Origin: Actinocrispum wychmicini
GTDB lineage: Bacteria; Actinomycetota; Actinomycetes; Mycobacteriales; Pseudonocardiaceae
Length of the DNA: 64,000 bases
Direction of reading: 5' to 3'
NCBI RefSeq assembly: GCF_004345645.1
Contig: NZ_SLWS01000020.1
Coordinates: forward strand, 1 to 64,000
This document shows positions 16,886-24,541 of this stretch, one piece after another; within the stretch, counting starts at the first letter, position 1; every line of letters begins with the position of its first letter. A program made the position numbers and the translations under genes. Below the pieces are notes generated by a model that was given only the letters and a program-made list of their open reading frames with translations, was not told where the DNA came from and did not search any database.

Positions 16886-17731
16886 TCAGACCTGATTGAC
16901 ATCCATGCCGCGCAGGCGATCCTGATCCGCGATCATCCGGATTCCGGCGATCAGGTCACCGGAGATCGTGAACGCGAACACCACCTTCGGCCGTCCCGCC
17001 GGCCCCCACACCACCGCCGGGACTCCGTTGACGAGCGCGAGTTTCGCGGCCTTCGCCCGCCCGTGGAAGACCTCCGCGACCGGCCGCGCGCCGCGCACGG
17101 CCGCCGCCGCGCCCATCGTGACCGCGGTCTCGTCCGCGCGCAGAACCACGTCCGGATCAAGCAAAGCCAGCAGGCTGTCGAAGTCGCCGTGCCGGGACGC
17201 GGCCAGGAACGCGTCGACGATCTCCCGTTGCCGCCCGAGATCCGCGTCCGGGACCGCGTTCGCGGTCCGCACCCGGCGGCGCGCCCGGCTCGCCAGTTGC
17301 CGGGCGGCCGTCGACGACCGGCCGACGATCGGGCCGATCTCGTCGAACGGCACCCCGAACATGTCGTGCAGCACGAACGCGAGCCGCTCGGCCGGCGCCA
17401 ACGTCTCCAGCACCACGAGCAGCGCCAGCCCGACCGAGTCCGCCAGCAGCACCTCGTCCTGCGGATCGACCGCGCCGTCGCCGTCGGGCTGGTAGCCGTC
17501 CAACGGGTCCTCGCGGCGCGATGTCCGTGACCGCAACATGTCCAGGCACACCCGACCGACCACAGTGGTCAGCCAGCCGGCCATGTTGCGGACCTCGGCC
17601 GGGTCCGACCCGCTGACCCGGATCCACGCCTCCTGCACCGCGTCGTCGGCCTCGCTGGGCGAACCGAGCATCCGGTACGCCATCGCCCGCAGCCTGGCCC
17701 GGTTGGCCTCGAACTGGTCGGTCAGCTCCAT
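16886..17731 (-). CDS. sigJ: ECF41-type RNA polymerase sigma factor SigJ
   Basis: 281 residues. Sigma region 2 spans about 10-75 (MAYRMLGSPSEADDAVQEAW, then WLTTVVGRVCLDMLRSR) and region 4 about 110-170 (LAPAERLAFVLHDMFGVPFDEIGPIVGRSS). A C-terminal SnoaL-like extension (about 180-281) is the hallmark of ECF41, in which the extension replaces an anti-sigma factor and modulates activity. ECF41 factors often govern nearby oxidoreductase genes. Here the alpha-hydroxy-acid oxidase gene lies immediately upstream on the same strand, a possible target. Confidence 0.88.
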   Translation of the reverse strand: MELTDQFEANRARLRAMAYRMLGSPSEADDAVQEAWIRVSGSDPAEVRNMAGWLTTVVGRVCLDMLRSRTSRREDPLDGYQPDGDGAVDPQDEVLLADSVGLALLVVLETLAPAERLAFVLHDMFGVPFDEIGPIVGRSSTAARQLASRARRRVRTANAVPDADLGRQREIVDAFLAASRHGDFDSLLALLDPDVVLRADETAVTMGAAAAVRGARPVAEVFHGRAKAAKLALVNGVPAVVWGPAGRPKVVFAFTISGDLIAGIRMIADQDRLRGMDVNQV

Positions 17732-17806
17732 CGGTCACATTCCTTCACCTCGGCCCGTCATGGATCTGACGGTCCAGCCGCGGCCGATGTGACGAAACCT
17801 GCAGCC

Positions 17807-18964
17807 CTAGGCTCGGACCAACGAGTCCACGGTGATCTCGGCGAGGGACCGGTGTCCGGACAGGGCCAGCGTGAGGTCGAAGTCGGCCAGCACGCCGCGC
17901 ACCGCGTGCCGGATACCGTCCTCGCCGCCGTGGGCCAGACCCCACACGTACGGCCGGCCCAGCAGGATCGCCTTCGCGCCGAGGGCCAGGGCCTTGAGGA
18001 CGTCCGCGCCGGTGCGGACGCCGGAGTCGAAGAGGACGTCGAGCCGGTCGCCGACGGCCGCGGCGATGCCGGGCAGGGCGTCGAGCGCGGCGATGGCGCC
18101 GTCGACCTGCCGGCCGCCGTGGTTGGACACCACGATCCCGTCCATCCCGGCGTCCACCGCGCGCCGGGCGTCGTCCGGGTGCAGGATCCCCTTGAGCAGG
18201 ATCGGCCCGTCCCAGTGTTCCCGCAGGAACGGCAACGCGTCCCAGCCACGGTCCGTGCCCGTGAACAGCGACACCCATTTCAGCACCGCGGACGCCAGGT
18301 CCTCCTCCGGCGGCTTGGCCAGTCCGGACCGGAACACCGGGTCGGAGAACGGGATGGCCGTGCCCGTGCCGCGGATGAACGGCAGGTAGGCCTGGTCCAG
18401 GTCACGCGACCGCCAGGCGAGGGTCCACGTGTCCAGCGTGACCACCAGCGTCGTGAACCCCGCGTCGCCGGCCCGGTGCAGGATGCTCGCGCACAGGTCG
18501 AGGTCGTTCGGCCAGTACAGCTGGAACCACCGCGTCCCGTCGCCGTTGGCCTTGGCCACGTCCTCGATGGTGTTCGACGACGCCGTGGACAGGATCATCG
18601 GCACGTTCAACGCGGCCGCCGCGCGTGCGGTCGCCAGTTCGGCGTCCGGATGGACGATCGACTGCACGCCGACCGGCGCAAGCATGACCGGCGCGGCCAT
18701 CTGCGTGCCGACGACGGTCGTGGCGGTGTCGCGATGGGTGGCGTCCCTGAGCATGCGCGGCACGATCCGCCACTTGTCGAACGCCTCTCGGTTGGCCCGG
18801 ACCGTCGCGCCGGACCCGGCGCCGCCCTCGACGTACCAGAACGGCCCCGGAGGCAGGATCTCCCTGGCCGACTCGGCCAGCCTGGTCGGGTCGGTGGTGA
18901 ACGGCGGGACCTGGTCGGCCAGGCCCTGCAGGTAGATCTCGTTCTGGTAGCCGCCTAGTGTCAT
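17807..18964 (-). CDS. FMN-dependent alpha-hydroxy-acid oxidase (lactate 2-monooxygenase type)
   Basis: 385-residue TIM-barrel flavoprotein that oxidises 2-hydroxy acids such as lactate. Visible motifs: MLAPVGVQSIVHPDAE in the early FMN-binding region, WFQLYWPND, LVVTLDTWTLAWRSRD, ILLKGILHPDDA with the catalytic Lys, IVVSNHGGRQVDGA with the active-site His, then LFDSGVRTGADV and LLGRPYVWGLA for FMN phosphate. The sequence is full length. Many actinomycete members are annotated as lactate 2-monooxygenase; substrate range cannot be settled from sequence. Confidence 0.87.
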   Translation of the reverse strand: MTLGGYQNEIYLQGLADQVPPFTTDPTRLAESAREILPPGPFWYVEGGAGSGATVRANREAFDKWRIVPRMLRDATHRDTATTVVGTQMAAPVMLAPVGVQSIVHPDAELATARAAAALNVPMILSTASSNTIEDVAKANGDGTRWFQLYWPNDLDLCASILHRAGDAGFTTLVVTLDTWTLAWRSRDLDQAYLPFIRGTGTAIPFSDPVFRSGLAKPPEEDLASAVLKWVSLFTGTDRGWDALPFLREHWDGPILLKGILHPDDARRAVDAGMDGIVVSNHGGRQVDGAIAALDALPGIAAAVGDRLDVLFDSGVRTGADVLKALALGAKAILLGRPYVWGLAHGGEDGIRHAVRGVLADFDLTLALSGHRSLAEITVDSLVRA

Positions 18965-18973
18965 GCGGCCTAT

Positions 18974-19390
18974 TTAACGCTGTGGCCCGAAATCCTGCGG
19001 CCGGCCGTACGGCTGCGTGGGCTGCTGCGGCTGGCCGTACGGCTGCTGCGGCTGGGGTCCGAAGGGTTGCTGCGGCGGTCCGTACGGTTGCTGGCCGTAC
19101 TGCTGCTGCGGGGGCTGCTGGTAGCCCTGCTGCGGATACGGCTGCGGCTGGGCGTACGGCTGCTGCTGGAAGCCGGGCTGCTGCGGGTACGGCGCGGGCT
19201 GCGCCTTCTTGTTCCGCTGCACCAGCAACGGGATGGCGATCAGGGCGACCCCGGCCAGGCCGATGCCGATGCCGAGAGCCGGCTGCATCGGCTCGGACCA
19301 GAACAGGACGCGCAACTGGATGCTGGTGTAGTGCAGGATCGCCGAGACGAACCCGAGGAAGATCAATAATCCACCGATGCGGACAAGCAT
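18974..19390 (-). CDS. Membrane protein with Gln/Pro/Tyr-rich cytoplasmic or surface tail
   Basis: 138 residues from the ATG at 19390, chosen because GGGGAG lies seven bases upstream. Two hydrophobic segments (about 5-22 and 37-55) are followed by a basic RNKK and an 80-residue tail made almost only of Q, P, Y and G in PYGQPQQP-like repeats. Such low-complexity tails are common in actinomycete membrane proteins and may mediate protein contacts or phase separation. Function unknown. It precedes the hydroxy-acid oxidase gene by ten bases and may share its transcript. Confidence 0.7.
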   Translation of the reverse strand: MLVRIGGLLIFLGFVSAILHYTSIQLRVLFWSEPMQPALGIGIGLAGVALIAIPLLVQRNKKAQPAPYPQQPGFQQQPYAQPQPYPQQGYQQPPQQQYGQQPYGPPQQPFGPQPQQPYGQPQQPTQPYGRPQDFGPQR

Positions 19391-19477
19391 GAGTCCACTC
19401 CCCATAAGCAGAAGCCACAAGAACCGAGGGTGCGACGCGGCGGAGACGGACCTGGTTCCCCCTGACGGGGCGAAACG

Positions 19478-20491
19478 CTAACGACTCGGGTGCGTCCTGC
19501 GCCAGAGGGCGAATCCGACAATGCACCCGGCGACCACACTCGTGACCAAAACGAGAGTCAACGGGTTCAACGTGCGGCCACCGAGCGCCATCACCAGAAT
19601 CCACACAGCGAGCAACAGCGTCGCCAGGCCGGTGACGCCGGCCGCGATCGACAGCAGCCGGTGCGCTTGGGGGAAGGCGCGCAGTGGAACGTCCCGCGCG
19701 TAGGCGAACCAGCCCTTGCCGACCAGGTACAGCACGAACAGCAGCACCACCAGGCCGAACCAGCCGAGCATCCCGGTCGGCGACGGCATGCCGGCGAGGA
19801 TGAGCAGCAGGCTGCCCGCGGCGAGCGCGACGCACGCCCGGCGAAGCGCCATCCACACGCCGACTTCCTCGATCCGGCCGAGCCGGACCGGCGCGGGCGG
19901 CTCGGGCGCGGCCGGTGTCGTCGTCGTGTCCAACACCGGCCGGCCGAGCCGCACGAGGTTCACCCGGGCGTGCTGGTTGGTCGGGTCGAGCTTGAGCGCC
20001 TCCAGGTAGGCGCGGCGGGCGGTGCCCCGGTCGTGGACGCGGACGGCCGCGTCGCCGAGCACCTCGAACGGCCGTGCCTCGTTGCGGGCGAACTGGATCG
20101 CGCGGCACGCGGCCGCGAACGCCTCCTGCGGCTGGTCCGCGCCGAGCGCCTCGGCGAGCGCGACGTGACACCGCCAGTCGGTGGGGTCCCGGCGGACGGC
20201 TTCCCTGGCCGAGACGACGGCTTCGCCGTGCCGGCCCATCTCCAGCAACGCCAGGCTCGCGACGCGATGCCCCCAGGACCGTTCACCCAGCCGGATGGCC
20301 TCCTTGGCCGCGTCCAACGACTGTTCGGCGTCCCCGGCGTCCAGGCACGCCGCGGAAAGCTGGCACCACGCCTCGGAATGCGCGGGATGTTCGTCGACGA
20401 CCCCGCGCAGCAGGTTGATGGCCGCGTCGGAGTTCCCCGCCGCGGTCATGTTCGCCGCGCGGCGTAACGCGACGGCGACCGGCTCGGCCAT
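19478..20491 (-). CDS. Tetratricopeptide-repeat membrane protein
   Basis: 337 residues from ATG at 20491 (MAEPVAVALRRAANMTA). Residues 5-165 form four to five TPR units (NLLRGVVDEHPAHSEAWCQL, AIRLGERSWGHRVASLALLE, AVRRDPTDWRCHVALAEAL, ALKLDPTNQHARVNLVRL). The second half has about five hydrophobic segments (from about residue 205), ending in LWRRTHPSR. TPRs at the N-terminus with a membrane-embedded C-terminus suggest a scaffold at the cytoplasmic membrane. The longer upstream frame is not used because family similarity begins at this ATG. Confidence 0.75.
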   Translation of the reverse strand: MAEPVAVALRRAANMTAAGNSDAAINLLRGVVDEHPAHSEAWCQLSAACLDAGDAEQSLDAAKEAIRLGERSWGHRVASLALLEMGRHGEAVVSAREAVRRDPTDWRCHVALAEALGADQPQEAFAAACRAIQFARNEARPFEVLGDAAVRVHDRGTARRAYLEALKLDPTNQHARVNLVRLGRPVLDTTTTPAAPEPPAPVRLGRIEEVGVWMALRRACVALAAGSLLLILAGMPSPTGMLGWFGLVVLLFVLYLVGKGWFAYARDVPLRAFPQAHRLLSIAAGVTGLATLLLAVWILVMALGGRTLNPLTLVLVTSVVAGCIVGFALWRRTHPSR

Positions 20492-20601
20492 CCTGACTCC
20501 CTGGATCGGGGTTTCGGATGGCCCAGTCTTGCACTGCGCCCCGCGCACCGATTTCCGCGTACCCGTTAGACCGTCCTTTTCACCCGCGAGGGGGATAGAA
20601 C

Positions 20602-21243
20602 TCAGCGCACCGCGGCGAGTTCCTGCACCGTTTTGCGCGCGTTCTCCCGCGAGGCGTCGTGAATGTGCCGGAACTGGGCGAGTTTCTCGACCACGTACGA
20701 AAGCACCATCTCGGTGTGGACGAACGTCAGGTCCTGGTCCAGACCGATCTGGCTGAGCACCCCGCGCAGCAACGGCTCCTGGAAGTCGAAATCCGCACGG
20801 GGTGTACCGGGGCCGTACGCGCCGCCGCGCGCCGTGACGGCGACGACTTTCTTGCCAACCAGCGGACCGACGCCGGTTTGTTCGTCCGGAACGAACTCCG
20901 GCACCACAATGTGGTCCAGCCACGCCTTCAGGGGCGACGGAAACGTGAAGTTGTACATCGGCACGCCGAGCACGATCACGTCGGCGGCGCGGACGTCGTC
21001 CCGGACCTGCCGGCGGGCGTCCCACTCGGCCTGCTGCGCTGCGGAGCGCTGCTCCGGTGGCAGCTGGGCGGCGACCACGTAGTCGTACGTGAGGTGGGGC
21101 ACCGGGGCGGCGCCGAAGTCGCGGTACGTGTAGCCGCCGTCCGGGTGGGCCGCCTGCCACGCGGTGGCGAAGGCCGCGCTCATCTCGCGGGAGACCGACT
21201 CATCGCCACGGATGCTCGAGTCGATGTGCAGCAAGTTCGTCAT
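20602..21243 (-). CDS. FMN-dependent NADH-azoreductase
   Basis: 213 residues from ATG at 21243 (MTNLLHIDSSIRGDES). Flavodoxin-like fold: the N-terminal LHIDSSIRGDESVSRE is the FMN-phosphate loop, VPMYNFTFPSPLKAWLDHIV is the central signature, and TARGGAYGPGTPRADFDFQEPLLRGVLSQIG is the later flavin contact region. Azoreductases reduce quinones and azo compounds. The gene is divergent from a MarR-type regulator, which is commonly redox- or quinone-responsive and likely represses it. Confidence 0.87.
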   Translation of the reverse strand: MTNLLHIDSSIRGDESVSREMSAAFATAWQAAHPDGGYTYRDFGAAPVPHLTYDYVVAAQLPPEQRSAAQQAEWDARRQVRDDVRAADVIVLGVPMYNFTFPSPLKAWLDHIVVPEFVPDEQTGVGPLVGKKVVAVTARGGAYGPGTPRADFDFQEPLLRGVLSQIGLDQDLTFVHTEMVLSYVVEKLAQFRHIHDASRENARKTVQELAAVR

Positions 21244-21318
21244 AACCAAGAAGATACGAACTAAGATGATCCGAGTCAAGAACATCTCGGTTCGCACTGG
21301 TCACGTAGACTTCACCCC

Positions 21319-21804
21319 GTGGAGGAAACCGTCTCGGCCGAGTGCACCGAGGCCCAACGCTGCCTGGAGCACTACGACCTGAACTGGCTGATGAGCCGGG
21401 CCGCGCACGACCTGCGGCAGGCCATGGACGCGGAGGCCGCCACACACGGCACCACCATCCGTGGGCAGATCGTCCTGACCGCGATCGTGCAGCAACGCGA
21501 CCAGCACCTCACCCAGCTGGCGCTGAGCACCCGGATCGGCCTCGACAAGACCACGATGACCGCGGTCCTGGACAAACTCGAAGCCCAGGGCCTGCTGGTG
21601 CGCACCCCCGACCCGAACGACCGGCGCGCCCGGATCCCGGTCGTCACCGAACAGGGCCGGGAACTGCAGGCGAAGCTGTACCGCTCGCTGCAGGACGTCG
21701 AGGACCGCGTGTTCGGCGACCTGACCGAGGACGAACGGGAGCACCTGCGGGTTCTGCTGCGCCGGATCATCACGCCGGGGCCGGTCGAAGGCTCCTGCAT
21801 GTGA
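21319..21804 (+). CDS. MarR-family transcriptional regulator
   Basis: 161 residues. The winged helix lies at about 50-115 (LTQLALSTRIGLDKTTMTAVLDKLEAQGLLVRTPDPNDRRARIPVVTEQG), including the D-R-R wing tip. Divergent from the azoreductase and overlapping the efflux pump gene downstream (ATGTGA), so it probably represses both in response to a drug or quinone. The GTG start lacks a Shine-Dalgarno, consistent with a leaderless message. A ccgag...ctcgg imperfect palindrome at about 21271-21290 is a candidate operator. Confidence 0.87.
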   Translation: MEETVSAECTEAQRCLEHYDLNWLMSRAAHDLRQAMDAEAATHGTTIRGQIVLTAIVQQRDQHLTQLALSTRIGLDKTTMTAVLDKLEAQGLLVRTPDPNDRRARIPVVTEQGRELQAKLYRSLQDVEDRVFGDLTEDEREHLRVLLRRIITPGPVEGSCM

Positions 21805-23090
21805 AGGTCCGGTTCGCGCTGATCCTGGGCGGGCTGTCGGCGTTCGCCCCGCTGTCGGTCGACATGTACCTGCCGGCGTTCCCCGTGATGACCGGCCAGC
21901 TCGGCGCCACCCAGTCCGAGATCCAGCTCACGTTGACCACTTTCGTGGTGAGCCTCGCTCTCGGTCAGGCGATCGCCGGACCGCTGTCGGACGCCTTTGG
22001 CCGCCGCCCACCCCTGATCGCCGGACTCGTTCTCTACGCGGTGACGTCCGTCGCGTGCGCGTTCGCGCCCTCCGCGGCGGTGTTGGTCGTGCTCCGGTTC
22101 CTCCAAGGGCTAGGGGCGGCAGCGGGCATCGTGATCTCGCGGGCGCAGGTGCGTGACCTGTACTCCGGTATCGCCATGGCCCGGTTCTTCTCGTCGTTGA
22201 TGCTCGTGAACGGCCTGGCGCCGATCATCGCGCCGGTGATCGGCGGGCAGATCATGCGGTTCACGTCGTGGCGCGGGGTGTTCGTCGTGCTGGCCGTGAT
22301 CGGGACGGTCCTGCTGCTCGCGACCTTGCTCGGGCTGCCCGAGACGTTGCCTTCGGCGCGTCGCCGTCCCGCGCGGATCGGCGGCGTGCTGCGCTCGTAC
22401 GGGCGGCTGCTCGGCAACCGTGTGTTCCTCGGATACGCGTTGACGTCCGCGGTGCTGTTCGCCGCGTTGTTCGGCTACATCTCCGGGTCGTCCTTCGTGC
22501 TGCAGGACGTCTACGGCCTGTCGCCGCAGCAGTTCAGCCTGGTGTTCGGGGTGAACTCGGTGGGCATCATGATCGCCGGACAGGTCAGCAGCCTGCTGTT
22601 GCGCTGGTGCTCACCGCGCGCGCTCGTGGCTTCGGGCCTGGCGATCGCGGTCACCGGCGGCGCCGGGTCGATCGTCGCGGTCGTCGCCGGACTCGGCCTG
22701 GCCGGGCTGCTGCCGCCAATGTTCCTGCTGATCTCCAGCGTGGGGCTGGTGATGCCGAACGCGACCGCGCTCGGGCTCGCCGACCAGGCGAACACCGCGG
22801 GTGCGGCGTCCGCGCTGATCGGGTTGACCCAGTTCCTGATCGGCGGGCTGACCGCGCCGCTGGCCGGATCCGGCGGCAGCAGCGCGTTGCCCATGGTCGT
22901 CCTGATGGGATCGGCCGCGGTGCTCGCGGCCGCCTGCTACTTCGGGCTGACGTCAGGTCACCAGGGTCACCGCCAGGACAGCGATGACGACGCTGGACAC
23001 CAGGGCGGTGACCAGCTGGCCGCGCGGCCCGGACAGGAAGTGCCCGACCACGCTGCCACCGCCGGCCAGCAGCAGTTGCCAGCTCGCTGA
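21801..23090 (+). CDS. Bcr/CflA-type major facilitator drug efflux transporter
   Basis: 429 residues from a GTG that overlaps the MarR stop. It begins ALILGGLSAFAPLSVDMYLPAFPVM, the classic first helix of Bcr/CflA transporters. GPLSDAFGRRPPLIAG is the cytoplasmic loop-2 motif, and twelve helices end near residue 390 (LAAACYFGLT). The last 40 residues are hydrophilic (GHQGHRQDSDDDAGHQGG...) and are read through the 3' end of the convergent LysE gene, so they may be a readthrough extension acquired after loss of a stop. Drug specificity unknown. Confidence 0.85.
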   Translation: MKVRFALILGGLSAFAPLSVDMYLPAFPVMTGQLGATQSEIQLTLTTFVVSLALGQAIAGPLSDAFGRRPPLIAGLVLYAVTSVACAFAPSAAVLVVLRFLQGLGAAAGIVISRAQVRDLYSGIAMARFFSSLMLVNGLAPIIAPVIGGQIMRFTSWRGVFVVLAVIGTVLLLATLLGLPETLPSARRRPARIGGVLRSYGRLLGNRVFLGYALTSAVLFAALFGYISGSSFVLQDVYGLSPQQFSLVFGVNSVGIMIAGQVSSLLLRWCSPRALVASGLAIAVTGGAGSIVAVVAGLGLAGLLPPMFLLISSVGLVMPNATALGLADQANTAGAASALIGLTQFLIGGLTAPLAGSGGSSALPMVVLMGSAAVLAAACYFGLTSGHQGHRQDSDDDAGHQGGDQLAARPGQEVPDHAATAGQQQLPAR

Positions 23091-23558
23091 CGCCAGGAAC
23101 GCGGCGACCACGAACACCATGCCGGTGCCGAGGCCGGATGCTGTCCCGGCCGTCCCGCCGATCACGATCGCTCCGAAGTAGACAATCGTGGCCGGGTTCA
23201 GGACAGTCAACCCGAGCAGGGTGAAATACGCCCGGACCGGCGTCGTCGGGTTCTTGTCTACTGTGGATTTCTGACGAAACGCCGCCACCGCCGTGCGCAC
23301 CGCGAGTCCGATCAGGATGATCGCCGAGGCCCAGCGCATCTCGGTCTCGATCGGCTCGATCAGCCGGCCGAGCGCCGCTCCGCCGAGGACGGCGGCGAGT
23401 GCGTAGAGACCGTCGGCCGTGGCCACCCCGAGGGCGGCGGCGGCGCCGACTTTCAGCGATGTTCGCGCGGTGAGTCCGACGAGCAGGGCACCGATCGCGC
23501 CGACCGGGATGGCGACGCCGTAACCGGCCACCAGTCCCGCGGCGAACGCGCCGCTCAC
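22953..23558 (-). CDS. LysE-family translocator
   Basis: 201 residues with five to six hydrophobic helices, the LysE/RhtB exporter layout: GAFAAGLVAGYGVAIPVGAIGALLVG at the N-terminus, an internal loop RQKSTVDKNPTTPVRAYFTLLGLTVLNPATIVYFG (the conserved NP in helix 4), and a C-terminal hydrophobic hairpin. It exports amino acids or related metabolites. Its last 138 bases overlap the 3' end of the convergent efflux-pump gene on the other strand. Confidence 0.83.
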   Translation of the reverse strand: MSGAFAAGLVAGYGVAIPVGAIGALLVGLTARTSLKVGAAAALGVATADGLYALAAVLGGAALGRLIEPIETEMRWASAIILIGLAVRTAVAAFRQKSTVDKNPTTPVRAYFTLLGLTVLNPATIVYFGAIVIGGTAGTASGLGTGMVFVVAAFLASASWQLLLAGGGSVVGHFLSGPRGQLVTALVSSVVIAVLAVTLVT

Positions 23559-23823
23559 AGCTGCGTGTCGTCGGACCCTTCAAGGAAAGCGGCGCGCTGT
23601 CGACGCGTTCCTGCCGGGGCGGCGGGACGCGTTCGAAGGAGCCATTTCTCGGTCATGCCGGACAGGGTGCGGGAGGTCCCGCGCCGCCGCAACCGGGTTT
23701 CGTTCGCACACCCGAACCGAACAGGATGTTTCGGACAAGGTCTTGAGTTGACGCGCGGTGACCGAGCATAGTGGGCCTGCCGCCACATATGTCTGGAAAG
23801 TTTCCTAATTAAGGGAGACCTAG

Positions 23824-24504
23824 ATGCGGAAGCTCCTGCTCCTCGCGGCGACCCTGTTGGCGGCGGGTTCGATCATCCCGTCCGCCGTCGCGAGCGCGAG
23901 TCCCCAGCCCCGAGTCCAGGCTGGGCCGACCGCGAGCCAACTGCTCGCGAAAACCACTTCCTGCAAGCAGATCTCGAACGGCAAGTACAAGACGGACGAC
24001 GAGACCGGCCGGACGGTCGCGGTCTGCGACGCCAACGGCGCGGTCTTCTGGAAGGCCGACATGGACATCGACTGCGACGGTGTCCGGACGTCCCGTTGCA
24101 ACGAGAACACCGACTGCTGCTTCCAGGCGGACACGGCGTTCCACACGTCCAAGGACAAGCCGCTGACCGCGGACGTCACCCACTACATCGTGGTGCCGAG
24201 CACCAGCAGCATCTGGCGCTACCCGTCGTCCGGCCTGAAAGGAGCCGGCTCCTGCGCCGTGATCTTCAACAACAAGGTGCTCTACGCGGTGATCGGCGAC
24301 ACCGGGCCGACCCAGATCATCGGTGAGGCCTCCTACGCGACCGCCCGCGACCTCGGCATCAACCCCGACCCGTCGAACGGCGGCGTGGACAGCGGCGTGA
24401 CCTACATCTGCTTCAAGAACTCCACGGTGTCCCCGATCGAGAGCAACTCGGCGGCGGACTCGGTCGGCGCGGCCAAAGCACAGGCCTTCGTGAACAACAA
24501 CTAG
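23824..24504 (+). CDS. Secreted GH75 chitosanase
   Basis: 226 residues with a Sec signal peptide (MRKLLLLAATLLAAGSIIPSAVASA). The mature part matches family GH75: VFWKADMDIDCDGV carries the catalytic Asp region, followed by NTDCCFQADTAFHTS, SCAVIFNNKVLYAVIGDTGP with the catalytic acid, and IGEASYATARDLGI. It hydrolyses chitosan in the extracellular space. It has its own ribosome-binding site (aagggagacc) and is followed by a strong hairpin. No carbohydrate-binding module is attached. Confidence 0.87.
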   Translation: MRKLLLLAATLLAAGSIIPSAVASASPQPRVQAGPTASQLLAKTTSCKQISNGKYKTDDETGRTVAVCDANGAVFWKADMDIDCDGVRTSRCNENTDCCFQADTAFHTSKDKPLTADVTHYIVVPSTSSIWRYPSSGLKGAGSCAVIFNNKVLYAVIGDTGPTQIIGEASYATARDLGINPDPSNGGVDSGVTYICFKNSTVSPIESNSAADSVGAAKAQAFVNNN

Positions 24505-24510
24505 TGGTGA

Positions 24511-24536
24511 CGGGTGGCGGCCCCGGCCGCCACCCG
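24511..24536. terminator. Bidirectional terminator between chitosanase and APC-GNAT genes
   Basis: 11-bp perfect stem cgggtggcggc / gccgccacccg with a 4-base loop between the two convergent stop codons. Confidence 0.85.
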
Positions 24537-24541
24537 GTCTC

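Noticed and set aside
19020..19200. Tandem DNA repeat of ctgctgcgg-type units
   Set aside because: Explained by the Gln/Pro/Tyr-rich tail of the membrane protein gene; not an independent repeat array.
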